The notes beneath the pieces are model-generated. The model was not told where the DNA came from and made no database searches. It saw only the letters and a program-made list of their open reading frames with translations. A stretch of DNA of 64,000 nucleotides, from positions 186,001 to 250,000 of the forward strand of contig JAJSPD010000047.1 of NCBI GenBank assembly GCA_021307315.1, in the 5' to 3' direction. The translations under genes were made by a program, and so were the position numbers. Below are positions 35,445 through 47,033 of this stretch, in pieces. Source of the stretch: Bisporella sp. PMI_857 (Eukaryota; Ascomycota; Leotiomycetes; Helotiales; Helotiaceae). Numbering within the stretch: the first letter of the stretch is position 1; each line of letters starts with the position of its first letter.

Positions 35445-35855
35445 TCAAGCCACCCCGACAACGGGAAACCCCCTCAAAGTAGTCTCAACCAAGTTGCCCT
35501 GGCCCGTGCTGAACAGCAACTTCATTTTCCCAGCCGGCTCCTGCTTCTCCCTTGCCAGAACGCACAAGCTAACAACCTCCTCGAAGAACTCGGTGAACTC
35601 CACATGCCCTCTTACGCACCACCCAATGATCACCGCATCCCATGGCCTGCCCTCCAGCTCGGACCTCAGGGCCCTCATTGTGTTTGGCGCATCGTCAGGG
35701 TCCAGGTCGAATCCGGCGTTTGTGAAGGAGTTCGTGAGGCCGGAAGCTTTCGGCTTGGCCCAGTCGGCGGCTATGGCTTCGGATATGGGCTTTCCGGTTA
35801 GGTGCTTTCTGATGGAGAGGATGAGGATTGCTTTGGGTGGGGTTGTGGTGGACAT
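35445..35855 (-). CDS. Small conserved unknown protein
   Basis: 136 residues, single exon, ATG at 35855 and stop at 35445-35447. The sequence looks like a compact alpha/beta fold: a hydrophobic strand near the start (PPKAILILSIRKHL), a middle strand PWDAVIIGWCVRGHVEFTEFF and KMKLLFSTGQGNLVETTLRGFP near the end. This pattern of a WDAVIIG-type strand followed by RG and a FFE helix resembles small uncharacterised ascomycete proteins. I know no function. The plus-strand frames over the same bases are shadows. It is convergent with the transporter, separated from it by only 160 bp. Confidence 0.7.
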   Translation of the reverse strand: MSTTTPPKAILILSIRKHLTGKPISEAIAADWAKPKASGLTNSFTNAGFDLDPDDAPNTMRALRSELEGRPWDAVIIGWCVRGHVEFTEFFEEVVSLCVLAREKQEPAGKMKLLFSTGQGNLVETTLRGFPVVGVA

Positions 35856-36738
35856 GGTAGTGCGTTTGTTGTGAGTAGGGTGGAGCTGGTTGGGCGGTTG
35901 TGGTTTTGGTGAGGATGGATCTTGATTTAGGGGGCTATTTACATATCTGTGGTCTGTCTTTTTTTCCTCTCTTGAAGGTCTGGGTTTAAGTGATGAGGTG
36001 AAGGGTTTGGGCGTGGTGAGGAGATGGAAGAAGAGAGATGAACGGAGGGTACAGTGGAAGGTTTAAGTAATTTTGCGAATGCGATTTGCACGGAGCTCAG
36101 ACGGAGAATGATGCGATGGTGTTCTTATGCTCCGCTTGTGCCGTGGAGTATATCACTTGAATACAGACCTCGGAGCCTATACTTGCAAATTTTATGATAC
36201 TTACTATCTTAAATTTGGAGCATTACATCCAGGTCTTCACAGTATAACACTTTCCATTAGAAGTTCCATGAACTTTCCACTTTATGAAGTACCTTGGAAA
36301 TGTATACATATATTGAGGGTAGCTAACATTTCAAGGCGATAATGTAGTCGAAAGAGACCTTGAAGTAACCAACCCATTCCGCTGTTTCGGCAAGGGGCAT
36401 GAATAAAAGTGTAAGAAGACAATCTAGCAGAAGTAAAGCGGATTAGACAGCCACTTGGGTACTCCAAAGAGCCTGGAAAATCTTGGCACGATTTATCAGC
36501 AACAACTTTACCTCCACTCTCCCATCTGACAGTGGTTGATCACCTCCTCCATCATCACTTTGAGCTTATTACGGTACATGCTAATTTTCCGTCTGTTCCG
36601 TGCGAAAGTCCGCGCTACCCGCACTAGCGTCCTGGTCTCGAGCCGTCACAATTCCGTCAAAGGCTACTTGAAGACCACGAGTGATTTGACCTTTTTCGGG
36701 AGTTAGAGGAATTTTTTTTTAGAGAGCTACCGCTCGTC
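35856..36738. other. Intergenic region, divergent promoters
   Basis: About 880 bp between the small unknown gene (minus) and the Zn2Cys6 gene (plus). No gene-like frame is supported. Confidence 0.6.
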
Positions 36739-38547
36739 ATGTCTTCATTGGTAATGCTCCATTCTTACACATTTATCATATCGCTGTAGGATATTGACCT
36801 GGAGCAGCCAGCAAAAGACGCCAACCGGACGGAGGCTGTATCTAGCCCTCCGAAAAGGATGAGGCGGCGGATTCGCAAGGCATGTGAGCCATGTCGGAAA
36901 AGGAAAGTCAAGTGCGATGGTGAAGTCCCTTGCGGGCTATGCGTTGGGTATGGCTATAGCTGTGTCTATGCCAGCGCTGAGGTGCCAGCGCTTGCACAGG
37001 CATCTTCCTCGTCTATTCCTCAGCCACAAGAGCGGCGACCTGTAGCTTCGGCTTCTCAGGCGGTCGAAATTGGGAAGCCTGAGAAGCGGTTATATGTACT
37101 CGCTCAAGAGCGGCAGTCTCCGCAGACGACTAAAACTAGATTCACCAGGATGGACAGTGCTATTGCGTTTCCAAGAAGTCTCGGGTTATCATTGAATGCA
37201 GATGATCCTCCACCATTACAAGCATTTGCTTGGAATACAGGTACTAGAGCTGAAAGTGTGAAAATGGTTCAATCGAGCATCTTTCAATACATTACTCTGC
37301 AGGATGTGGAGTCATTCTCAGCCACATATTTTACCTCCGTCCATCCAGTATTCGATGTAGTAAATCACGAAAATTTTGATCAACGTGTTACTCGCTGTTG
37401 GGCTACTCAGACTATTGACGCTGGGTTCGAGGTAGTGTTATGTGGTGTGGCGGCCCTGGGGTCATTGTTTTCCAGATACACGTCCATGCATGAAGCGGAC
37501 CTCGTGGAGCAAGCAAGATTGATCTTGGACCGCACGTTCGCCCACTCGGGGATTTCGCTCTCTGTAGATTTTGTTGTAGGATGGATTCTGCGTGCGCTCT
37601 ATCTGCGCTCAACAGCAAGGCCACACGATTCGTGGATGGCGATCAGCATAGCAATGCATATCTCCGAGTCCATAGGCCTTCATCAAGAGATGAGCGAGAT
37701 CAGCACAACGCACAGAACACAGGGTCAGAGGATCTTTATAAGTGACGCCGAAATCGAGGCACGAAGGAGGGTGTTTTGGACCGCGGACTCCTTGAACCGA
37801 CTTTTTTCTGCTCAGTACGGACGGACGAAGATTACTCTCCAGAATGCTAGCTGTCAATATCCTACAATTCCTACCAATGATACAGCAGACGACTTTATCA
37901 ACCTTATACGGTTACTCCCTGATCTATGCGATGTAGGCTCTCTAAATTCGATTGCTATACTTACAGACGGTATCATGCGGCTGGGAAAGAAAGCCGTAAC
38001 GAAGTTGCCGCTTCTTTTACTCAGAGCAGACATGATCTTTTGCATTTATCGGAAATTGAGATACATCGGAATTACGGCCTCCCCAGCGCTGACTGAAGTC
38101 ATTCTTTCAGTAATTGGTTTAGCACTTCATTCGACCAATTCCATTGCCCTTCGATCAGAGCAATGGTGGACTATCGTTGGTGTCCCATTCCATAGCGTTT
38201 GCGTGTTGATCGCTCTCAACACTGCTGAGAGCTTGGATCTTCTAAATAAAGCTATAGAAACCCTGCAAAATGTAGCAAATATATTCAACACGCAGGTGTC
38301 GCAGGAGGCACTTCGCACTGCGCACCAGCTCGTCAAGATCTCGGAAAAAAAGAAAAGGAGAGAACTGGAGTCTTTGCAACGATGTCTGAATCTCAATGCA
38401 AGTATGGCTACTACTATCACGCAAACTCCTTTAGCAGAAGGCCCACAAGGTATGATGTCATTTGAGTGGCCAACTGATATCGCTCTAGGTTTTTCTGACT
38501 TCCTAAATACTTGCGCAGTTGAGGACTTAGGCATGACTAACGGATGA
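36739..38547 (+). CDS. Zn2Cys6 transcription factor with fungal-specific (MHR) domain
   Basis: Nuclear binuclear-zinc-cluster regulator, about 589 residues. A 12-nt first exon (MSSL) is joined over a 39-nt intron (36751-36789) to the long second exon. If that intron were retained, the Met at 36859 would start at the basic RRRIRKACEPC. The cluster reads C-x2-C-x6-C-x5-C-x2-C-x6-C (ACEPCRKRKVKC, then CGLCVGYGYSC), preceded by a basic RMRRRIRK. The middle homology region begins near residue 165 (FSATYFTSVHPVFDVVNHENF) and includes ARPHDSWMAISIAMHISESIGLH and RRRVFWTADSLNRLFSAQYGR. It lies 615 bp upstream of and on the same strand as the GH43 gene, which is a natural candidate target, by inference only. 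Confidence 0.9.
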
Positions 38548-39162
38548 GATGGGCCAAATGCCTCTCATCATAGCCATTGAGCCATCAGGAGTATTTTTCT
38601 ACACTTGAAAATATATTTATTTCAGGGAGTTTACTGTCCTCCCACCAAAACCGGGGAACATAGAAACTATTGCTGATTCGCGGAATGTCTTTCGGAGCTC
38701 GGGTAAGCTCGAAGACGATATATACTCAAATGAAGAGTACACCCAAAGTCTATTTTTACCTAACCATGGCACGCACCGCGAATGGTGGGGTTTTTCGGCT
38801 TCGTTTTAAACTTTCGTTCGGGCATTTCTTCCGTGCCATAGACAAGCTTCACAAATACCGACATTCTGGGGAAGCGAACCCCACCTAATACTACATCAAT
38901 CTACCGGGAACAACCATTCTTTGATAATCAGAAAAGCCAGGCTGTAGCATGAGGTACTTGACAAGTCAACAGAAATAACTCCGGTTGATGGCGCACGTTA
39001 AAAGCCTAATCCCTCGTTCATCACCTGCCACGCACAACCTCTCTTATTTGATATCCGAATAACGTTTGAGGCTGAATGCTGTTGAAAGGTATTTAAGTCC
39101 GACATGCCTAATTCTTATTTTTTTTTTGCAATTAATGCCCTTTATATATCGTATTTCAAAAC
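38548..39162. other. Intergenic region upstream of the GH43 gene
   Basis: About 615 bp; should contain the 3' end of the regulator and the promoter of the glycosidase. A TTTATATAT element lies at about 39137, only ~25 bp before the GH43 start. No gene seen. Confidence 0.55.
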
Positions 39163-41029
39163 ATGCTGGCATCACGTCTCTTCCATTTCCTGGGCACTGC
39201 CTCTGCGGTCTTTGCAGCATCATGGATTGTTCCTGGTGCTGTCTGGAAAGACACGGCAGGAAACACGATCGATGCTCATGGCGGTATGATCTACCAGCGC
39301 GGTACTACCTTCTATTGGATTGGCCAAAGTGCCAGCAACAGTATGTCTTATGAATTTCAAGCCGTTGGATCGCTCCATTTTAACGATTTTGAGGTGTTAC
39401 GCCGTACCTATATGAGTCTACGGACTTGCTCAACTGGACTCCACACGGTGCACAGGCGTCTATACAATGGCTATGGAGGCCAAAGATAGCCAAACCGAAC
39501 GGATCCTTCTGGGTGCGTTCTTCCTTTTTGTCACTTTTAAAAAACAAAATAATGTTTCAACCATATCAGCGGTTACTCGCTAATGTATTGCCTAGATTTA
39601 TGGGCAAGTTGATCGTTTGGTTCAACCATTAGTCTCTACCCAAATGGTAGGCGGGTACAAGACTAAAGGAGCCGCGGTATCTATTCCACCGAATAGCTAC
39701 ACTTATTCCGACACTGGCATGTTCATGGATCCTGATAATAGTATGACCAATCCCTGTATGTAAACTGCAACCTCAGGACTGAGTAACCCAGGCCAGTGGT
39801 ACCTTATGACGAGTGCCGATCACAATACAGTCCAAGTTAATGAGATCCTCTCTGACGGCACTATTGGAGGCCGCAAAAATTACATCTGTAAGAGCACACC
39901 TGAGTGAATGTCATTTCTCTCTTAAATTTGCATTCGCCATATACTAAATTTCTCTAGCTAGTGGAGCCTATGAAGCTCCGGGAATGTTCAAGGTTGGCAG
40001 TACTTACTTTGCCATCGTCTCTGGTAAAACAGGATGGCGCAGCAACCCCAACAAGATGTTCTGGGCCGACGGTATCAGTGGCGAGTTTCATGGTCCTTAT
40101 GATATTGCTCCCGTAGCAGAGAACACGTATAATTCGCAGAACACATTCGAGCTCACGATTAAAGGGAGCTCAACAACTACCTATATCTACATGGGTGATT
40201 CGTGGGATAGCAAGGGCGGGCCGAGCTCTACCTATATATGGCTTCCTATGGCCGTTAGCACGAGGTGGGTTATTTCTCATATGTTGGGTACGCGGAGAAT
40301 AGTGAATTGGACCATGGCTGATGAAAGCAGCGCACACACGGTTCAATTGCAATATCATTCTATGTGGAAGGTTGATACCAAGACTGGGGTGGTTTCGTGG
40401 CCTAGCAGCAAAAAACGTTATGAGGCTGAAGATGCTGTCATCACGGGCCGTGCTGGTAGGCCATCATCCAATTTTCCCATTTGCCATGGCCTGATACTAG
40501 AATAGCAATTACCAACTGTCACGGCTGCATCAGTAAGCGTTCCGTACATCGAGGCAAGTATCCAATCTATCAACTGTCATCATATATCTGACGAGAAAAC
40601 GTAGTGGACTCCAACAGCCAGGTTACCTTCCACAACGTAACTGGCACTGGCTCTCCTCAATGGGTAACTCTGCACTACACCGTCAATAGCCCAGAAGGTA
40701 TTCTCTCGCTTCCTGCCGACCACCAAGAACAATGTCACCATTTCTGAAGCTTCTCGACTAATATTGTGCAGCTGGCTCAGCACATATCAAAGTGAACGGC
40801 CAAGAAGTGCCAACAAATATCTCCGACTTCAACTCGCGTGCTGGATACCACAAGGCAGTGCCTATTGAATTAAATTTGGCTGCCGGCGATATCAACACAA
40901 TCACCATCGGAGCCGTTGGCTCCCAAGGTAGAGTATCCTCGAGATCTTTATCTGATATGAATACTAATGCCAATTTACGCAGATTTTGAGCTGCATGTTG
41001 ACGGCATTGAGATCTTTGAAGACGCATAG
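39163..41029 (+). CDS. Secreted GH43 glycosidase with CBM35 (exo-beta-1,3-galactanase type)
   Basis: Predicted extracellular enzyme acting on beta-1,3-galactan chains of arabinogalactan; the family call is from domain layout, the substrate is inference. Ten exons close in phase (39163-39340, 39394-39512, 39596-39740, 39792-39887, 39958-40264, 40328-40455, 40506-40553, 40605-40697, 40772-40927, 40983-41029), about 438 residues. A signal peptide (MLASRLFHFLGTASAVFAAS) precedes VPGAVWKDTAGNTIDAHGG, the usual GH43_24 opening, then LYESTDLLNWT, WRPKIAKPNG, and SGAYEAPGMFKVGSTYF in the five-blade propeller. The CBM35 domain starts at RYEAEDAVITG and ends at DFELHVDGIEIFEDA. One intron, 40554-40604, has a GC donor (G|GCAAGT). 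The single-frame translations across introns 5 and 6 are artefacts of open introns. Confidence 0.87.
40554..40604 (+). other. GC-AG intron within the GH43-CBM35 gene
   Basis: Exon ends CATCGAG and is followed by GCAAGT, the usual GC-donor context, and the intron ends AACGTAG. Splicing gives KRSVHRVDSNSQVTF, the expected CBM35 continuation; no GT donor nearby gives that frame. Confidence 0.75.
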
Positions 41030-42565
41030 AAGACTGATTAGAGCACATGGCATTCGGCGAGGAAGCGGGAAAGCAAGCTCTTTGCAGAACACTCTTCCAA
41101 GCTAGCGCTGTTCCTGTATATCATGGATATCTCCTTTAATGGAATGGTACATGTCAATCTCTCAGCGCACCGTGCTCTTACTATGCCACAAATTGTAATG
41201 CGTAGGAACAAGCATAAATAAAGGGGATGGGGCTAGCTAAGCCAACAGCCAAAGATTACCCATCGTACGCCGAAGAGGAAGACAAGGAGATACATAGCTC
41301 AGACGTCAGCCTCGGTCAAGAACATCTTTTGAAGCAGCGCCAACAAGTAGGCTACGCTGATTAGCAAATTCAGATTTGATCATGCAGGAAAGCAGTGGGT
41401 GGCTCCGCCACATTTCAACTCTCAGATAACGAATAGTCTCCAGGATGACGCCACAACGACAGACAATCATCTGAAGAAATTCGTTTGAGCCTTTTCTAGA
41501 TTCGCGATAGCAAGTAGTAAAGGGTAAAGTCGTTGCCACTTCTATGGTGAACCCGCCCCCCTATTCGTGGCTTCGCCAATTTTTTTTTTTAAAAAAATTG
41601 GCCGGTGGTTCCCCATATTTATCCAATATGCTATTCCTAAGGCAGTACTCAGGACGTACCTATCGCTCTTCCCAAGCCCTACCTAGAATCTTATGCCTTC
41701 TATTACTGCCAATTGAATGTTAAAGTACGTATCTTCTACTTTTCAGATGATCGGAAGTCACTTCCGCTACCTGCGATGCGGAACACGGTATAGACACTTG
41801 GCACTCCTTCCTGTTGCTCCTGAGCTGAGACCATATAGACTAAGCGTCTCGGAGAAAGAGAAGAGAATTTTTTTTTTTTTAATGATTGAAATACTATCTA
41901 TGGCTCGAGTTATACACTACAAGATAGCAAACCCAATGCTATACTAAGCTGGGTATATCAATGGTTCACATCGACTGGAGCAGTTCTATCTGATCCATAA
42001 GCGCAACCAGTTGTGAGCAACGTCATGTCCTTGGTAGCTACCGTTAGACTTTTATGTAATGCCTAGAGTGGCATTTAAGGAAGCCATACCTCTCTCTTTT
42101 AGCATCTTGATGCGCCTCGCGCCTAAGGTTGTAGTGACTGGACTGCAAATACAGAGCACTGATTCTAATTATATCAGGCTAGTGCATATTTAGCCACAAA
42201 TGTGGATCCACCGATAACTGCTATCTTGGATCGCTTTGTGCTACAATGTTTACAGAGAATAAGCCTGTGACTCTCTTCGTTTCAACCGGGGGCTAATTAG
42301 GAGCAAGCAATTCCCACTAGTCGTTGCAAGCTTTAAAATCTATCAAGAGTCTCAATATGGTTCAAAACCCGAGATATAGATACCGTGTACATCAATTGAA
42401 ATGCAGCAGGCGTGGAGCGAAGTCTAGATGAAAGGAGAACTACAACTCGTAGAACACCTTCCAAGATCATATGTTCTTTCTGTCTTTGGGTAGTCTGAGA
42501 AGGTGGAGTTCAGCCAAAGGATCTGGCGGTGGGCTAGCTGGAATATTCGTAGAGGGTATGCGGCA
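41030..42565. other. Convergent intergenic region between GH43 and histidine kinase 1
   Basis: About 1.5 kb with no supported gene. It contains a short perfect hairpin at 41575-41602 (listed separately) and several T-runs. Confidence 0.55.
41575..41602. repeat. Perfect inverted repeat (T-run/A-run hairpin)
   Basis: GCCAATTTTTTT, four T, then AAAAAAATTGGC: a 12-bp perfect stem with a 4-base loop. The flanks (GTGGCTTC and GGTGG) extend the symmetry only weakly. It could be part of a miniature element or a chance A/T hairpin. Confidence 0.7.
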
Positions 42566-45306
42566 TTAATTTTCGCACCACTTCTCCATTTTCTGCATTA
42601 GGTCAAGCATTTGGAATGGTTTCGGTACGATATCATCCTGAGAGCCATGAATTTAAGCTTGTCAAATAACTCGAAAAGGTAGGCTTACCATGCCAGCCGC
42701 CATAGCTACTTCCATCTGCTCGACCCTTGCGTTCGCTGTGACGGCGATGATTGGCGTATGTCCGATCAACTTGCGGTCCTGCTCCAGCTCTCGAATTCTT
42801 CGAGCGCATGTGAGCCCGTCCATTATAGGCATCTCAAGATCCATCAATATTAGGGATAGCTCTAGTTGGGCTTCGCCAACAGCATTAGCCCAGAGGCTAG
42901 TCTTTTCCAGAAAATTCAGTGCTTCCACCCCATGATTTGCAACGTAAACGGTACATCCGCTATTCCGAAGTTGTTTGCTCAGGACTTTCTGATTGATAAG
43001 ATTGTCTTCAACAAGAAGGATTTGGTAATTATGACGAGCTCTTTCTATCGGTGGTGGTGTGAAGGGTTCTGATAACTTTGTAGTGTTTTTTGGAAGTGTT
43101 GAGGTAGGAGAGCAATTCGAAGCGATTGTAATTGGTTCTGGGCTAGATGGATGTGTCGTTTTTCTTCCTTTGATATAGAAAGCGAATGTACTTCCCCCCC
43201 CTACATAGAAATATTCCGAAGTTAGTTTGGCTATTCAAAAATTCTTGCAGAGCATTCTAATACTTCGCGATCGAATTACGCATAAGACATGTACAAGGAG
43301 AAATTGCATGGCTTGGCCACAGAACAGCTTATGAAACTTTCTCATGTAGATTATTTTGCTTCAAGAAGTTGATACTCACCTGCAGTGCTTGCACATCCAA
43401 TCTCGCCCCCTTGTAACTCAGTAAGCTCTCTAGATATAAACAGGCCTAGTCCTGATCCGCCATATTGAACGTGAGTTCGCGGTGAGGCCTGAGAGAATCT
43501 GTGGAACAAACGAGTCTTTTCGAACTCATCCAAACCTCTCCCTGTATCTCGTACTGCAAAGTACAAGTATACTTCTTCACCTGTTCCCCACTCAGGCCCG
43601 AGTACTAAATCTTGAATTTCCGCAGAATCTCTGGATGGGAACCATTGAATTGTAGGCGCTGCATCTTTAGGGGGTTTTGACGATGATGCACCAATCCTGA
43701 ACTCGATTTGGCGCTTCTCCTCCGACCGTGTAAATTTAATGGCATTAGTCAGAAGGTTTATAAATATTTGCGTCAATCTGACTGGGTCGCAGAAGACTTG
43801 GTCGATTTTTGCCTCCTTGTAAGAATCCTCAATCGTGAAATTCATCTTGATATCATCAGCTGCAAACTCACTCTCGAACAATTTCATAGTTCTCCGAACA
43901 ATTCCTTCAACATCAACCTGCACAGGAGTGACATCTAGCATTTTCGAATTGAGCTTTGATAGTGTCAGAACATCATCGATTATTCGCTTTTGGTGTTGAG
44001 CGCATAAAATTATCGTCTGGGCCGCCTCTAGATTATTGTCCACGAGTTCTTGGGAAATTATTGCGGTCTTGTCCGTTGAAGACTTAAAATCGATCAAGGA
44101 GTTTGCGATTCCATCGGCACACATGAGCATTGCACTAAGTGGGTTACGCATCTCGTGTGAAGTCATATCAATGAAGTTCTCCTGATGCCTCTTTGCCTCT
44201 GCTAATGCCTCAACAAGCTGCGCACGAGCAAGAGCATGCTCTTCAGCGGCTTTCTGCTCGCTAATATCCGTTATGCATCCCATAATGGTCAACAGATTCC
44301 CATCTTCATCCCATTCTTGATCGCAAGAGCAAAGAATCCACTTCTGTCTTTTGTTGCCTTGAGAATCAGTAGACGGATTTCGGAGACGAAGTGCGAAAGA
44401 CCTGGCGCCTCGCTGTGTGGTTAACAGTATCCATTCCTCGGTAATCTTAGGATGATCTATCTCAGAAATGACATTCATAAAAGACATTTTCCCTTCGAGG
44501 CCTTTGGGATGACCTGTGATCTCGTACCACATATCATTGCAGTACAGAATGTCACCGTCCGGAGACAGATAATACATACCTACCGGATTTAGTTCTGTTA
44601 GAACTCTAAACTTCGACATGCTGTCTGCAAGCTGGTTCTTCAAATACTCTGGATCTAGTGGATCAGGTATTGGGCGTGTACTGGATGTAGACCTTGAGGT
44701 GGATCCGCTAGATTTAGGGGTGCCATGATTATGTTTGCGCTGGTGGGGGACGTGTGAAGCACTTATCACTCTCCACCTATTCCGCAACATAGTACTAGTC
44801 CATAGCATCTCACGAAAGGTATGCCGCGGGCAATAGCCTTCGGTTGAGCTATCCTCGCTAGCCCATTCGCGAAACTCATCCTCAAGAGCGACGATTTCAG
44901 GTGGAGATGATGCGGTTGAATTTGTGGATGACGGAGGATAATAAGTGTCCGCTGCAACAACATTCCGGAGGTCATCGAAAAACTTCAAGGCTATATTGCA
45001 GAATACTGCGTTGAGGCGGTGATTGGTGATCATCTCCGGAGAGCGAAAGTCGAGGATGAAGGTAGGTCGAGTATCAATCTCGAGCAGCTCTTTGATCCCG
45101 ATGCTCTCAAGTTCGTCAGGGAAGATTAATGACAAGTCATCTGACTGCTTCGGGCGAGTTTGCTTTTCGGCCATTGTGCTTGAACTAGGGCGAGTGTTGT
45201 TCGAGCCGCTACCATTTATTGTGACAGCAGGCTTAACCTGTTTCAAGATGGGAGGGAGATTGCCATCGTCAAACCGTCCTCTCTTGCTTGGTCGTTCATC
45301 GTCCAT
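42566..45306 (-). CDS. Hybrid histidine kinase 1 (PAS-HisKA-HATPase-REC)
   Basis: Two-component sensor feeding a phosphorelay, about 836 residues. Exons 45306-43380, 43200-42689 and 42637-42566 close in phase; the first acceptor opens on a run of seven G. The N-terminal ~230 residues hold a fungal-kinase region of unknown function (TFILDFRSPEM, FREWASEDSS). A PAS domain follows (MYYLSPDGDILYCNDMWYEI through MGCITDISEQKAAEE), then the phosphoacceptor H-box FIDMTSHEMRNPLSAM, N-box FINLLTNAIKFT, G1 VRDTGRGL and G2 [13 protein letters not shown]. The receiver has ILLVEDNLINQKVL, the phosphoacceptor Asp in LILMDLEMPIMDGLTCARRI, IIAVTANAR and the conserved Lys in VPKPF. No transmembrane segment, so probably cytosolic. 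It is a paralogue of the kinase at 49.4-53.8 kb. Confidence 0.92.
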
Positions 45307-47033
45307 GTTGTGCTAGCGCCTAGTCTTGCAATCAATGAGAAGGTGCGAGTATCGCGTCGTGCCGCCAAACTAGGGTTGTACCGGAACTCTATACAGCAAG
45401 CATGCTACATTGAACCTCGAGACACGCACACACATGTCCCTGACCAGCAAACACCTAGCAAAAAACCCACGCCTGCGTGGTGATATACACTTTTCTGATG
45501 AATGTGCAGTCATCAACTTATGTGGAAACCGCTAACTATTTGTGTCCCGTGTTCGATGTTGGACAAAGAAGCAAACTTGAGCACGTGATTAGCCACTTTA
45601 CGCCATGAGGCATCGCAATCGTCGATCGTGCAAGTGAAGGAATTTGAGCCCGTTAGTTTATCATATATTAAGTAAAGTCTGTTATAAACACTTTTAAAAT
45701 GAGGAGAGGCTGTATTGAGAAAGGATACCGGCTCTAAAGGACCAAAAAAAGCACCGCAAAGCTCTTCCCCGCTTTCCTCGAATCCTGTGATGCGGCCCAT
45801 TTCCAGGAATTCAATCGCAAGCTATGAAGAGATTGTCATGTCTCATAATGCACAGATAATTTGCAGACCAGTCGCAAGATTCTTCACAGGCGTCCGGTTT
45901 TCATTCTGTGGCATGTGGAAAGGAAGGCCCTAGAAGGTCGCCCCTTTATCAAGCCGACTAGGATTGGTTCTTTAGCGAATGTAGAAGTCACTAAACTAAT
46001 TCATCTAGGTAGGTATCAATAGATAGACAGGGCAAACTTCGTATCTTCAGCATATAACTGAACGGGTTAAAGTGCCTCAAGAAACGAGGTAATGGACAGG
46101 TTTACAGCCTCCACGCCCTCAGCTGTCATTGACGGAAAAGTGATAGCTGAAGTGGCTGACTGTGCCAAGCTTGCTAAGCAGCTGTCGGGCTGTTCCACTT
46201 TCGCGGAGAACGCCTCATCGATCAGGCTCGGCACTCTTGTCAACGACTTTCTGCTCCGACGGAGTCTCGAGTTCAAAGGTAGGCTGGAGGCAGCTCGCGA
46301 AGTCTTCACACCTGTAAAATCTCATACCCGCCTTACGCCCATCCCATTGCTAAACATGTGTCTGCCATTCCTCAGCAAGAAATCCGGCGCTTCCGGGTAA
46401 GCTCTTTAAGTTGCTTAGTACAACTTTCTGCTCGAGAAAGGGTCAGTAACAGTGTCAGCAGTGAAACCAAAGCGAAAGAGAAACACAAGAAGAACTTCCG
46501 CCGGAATACTGTCGGCGTGGATGTGGCACGATATTCGAATGGCAGACGGGTGAACAATCATATTAAGGAGCAGGGCACCCGTTGGAGGTTTGAACCTTTT
46601 GGTTTGACACCCGTTGAGCGACGATTTTGATATCCGGTAGACTCCATGGTTATCGCGGAGTTTGGTTTGGCGGATACAACGGTATAGCAAACGGTACTTA
46701 GTAGCTCGCCTTTGGGACTGGGGCAGTGTATAATAAAGTTACGATATATCAGGACCTAGATCAGATTACTACCCTTCTTACACAGCCTTTGATCATACTT
46801 GAGGTCTGGATTAGAACTCAATTCCTGATTAATCACAGACATGGATGACTCGATTGCAAATAGCAAGTTTTCAAACAAGCACTTCAAGAATTATGGCAGA
46901 GCATCATAAGCTTCAGCCAATCCTCTCCTCCAACGTTTGAAAATCCGTGAGGAATGAAATCCCGGAGCAGATACCGGATTAGGGAGTGTCTCATTTTTGA
47001 TTCTAAATAACGTCAAAGTCTTCGTACCTGATC
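45307..47033. other. Intergenic region between histidine kinase 1 and hydroxylase
   Basis: About 1.7 kb. Overlapping short frames on both strands at 46067-46400 (for example SLAQSATSAITFPSMTAEGVE on the minus strand) might be a gene relic, but neither strand gives a complete gene. 45513-45800 (minus) is also open without recognisable content. Confidence 0.45.
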
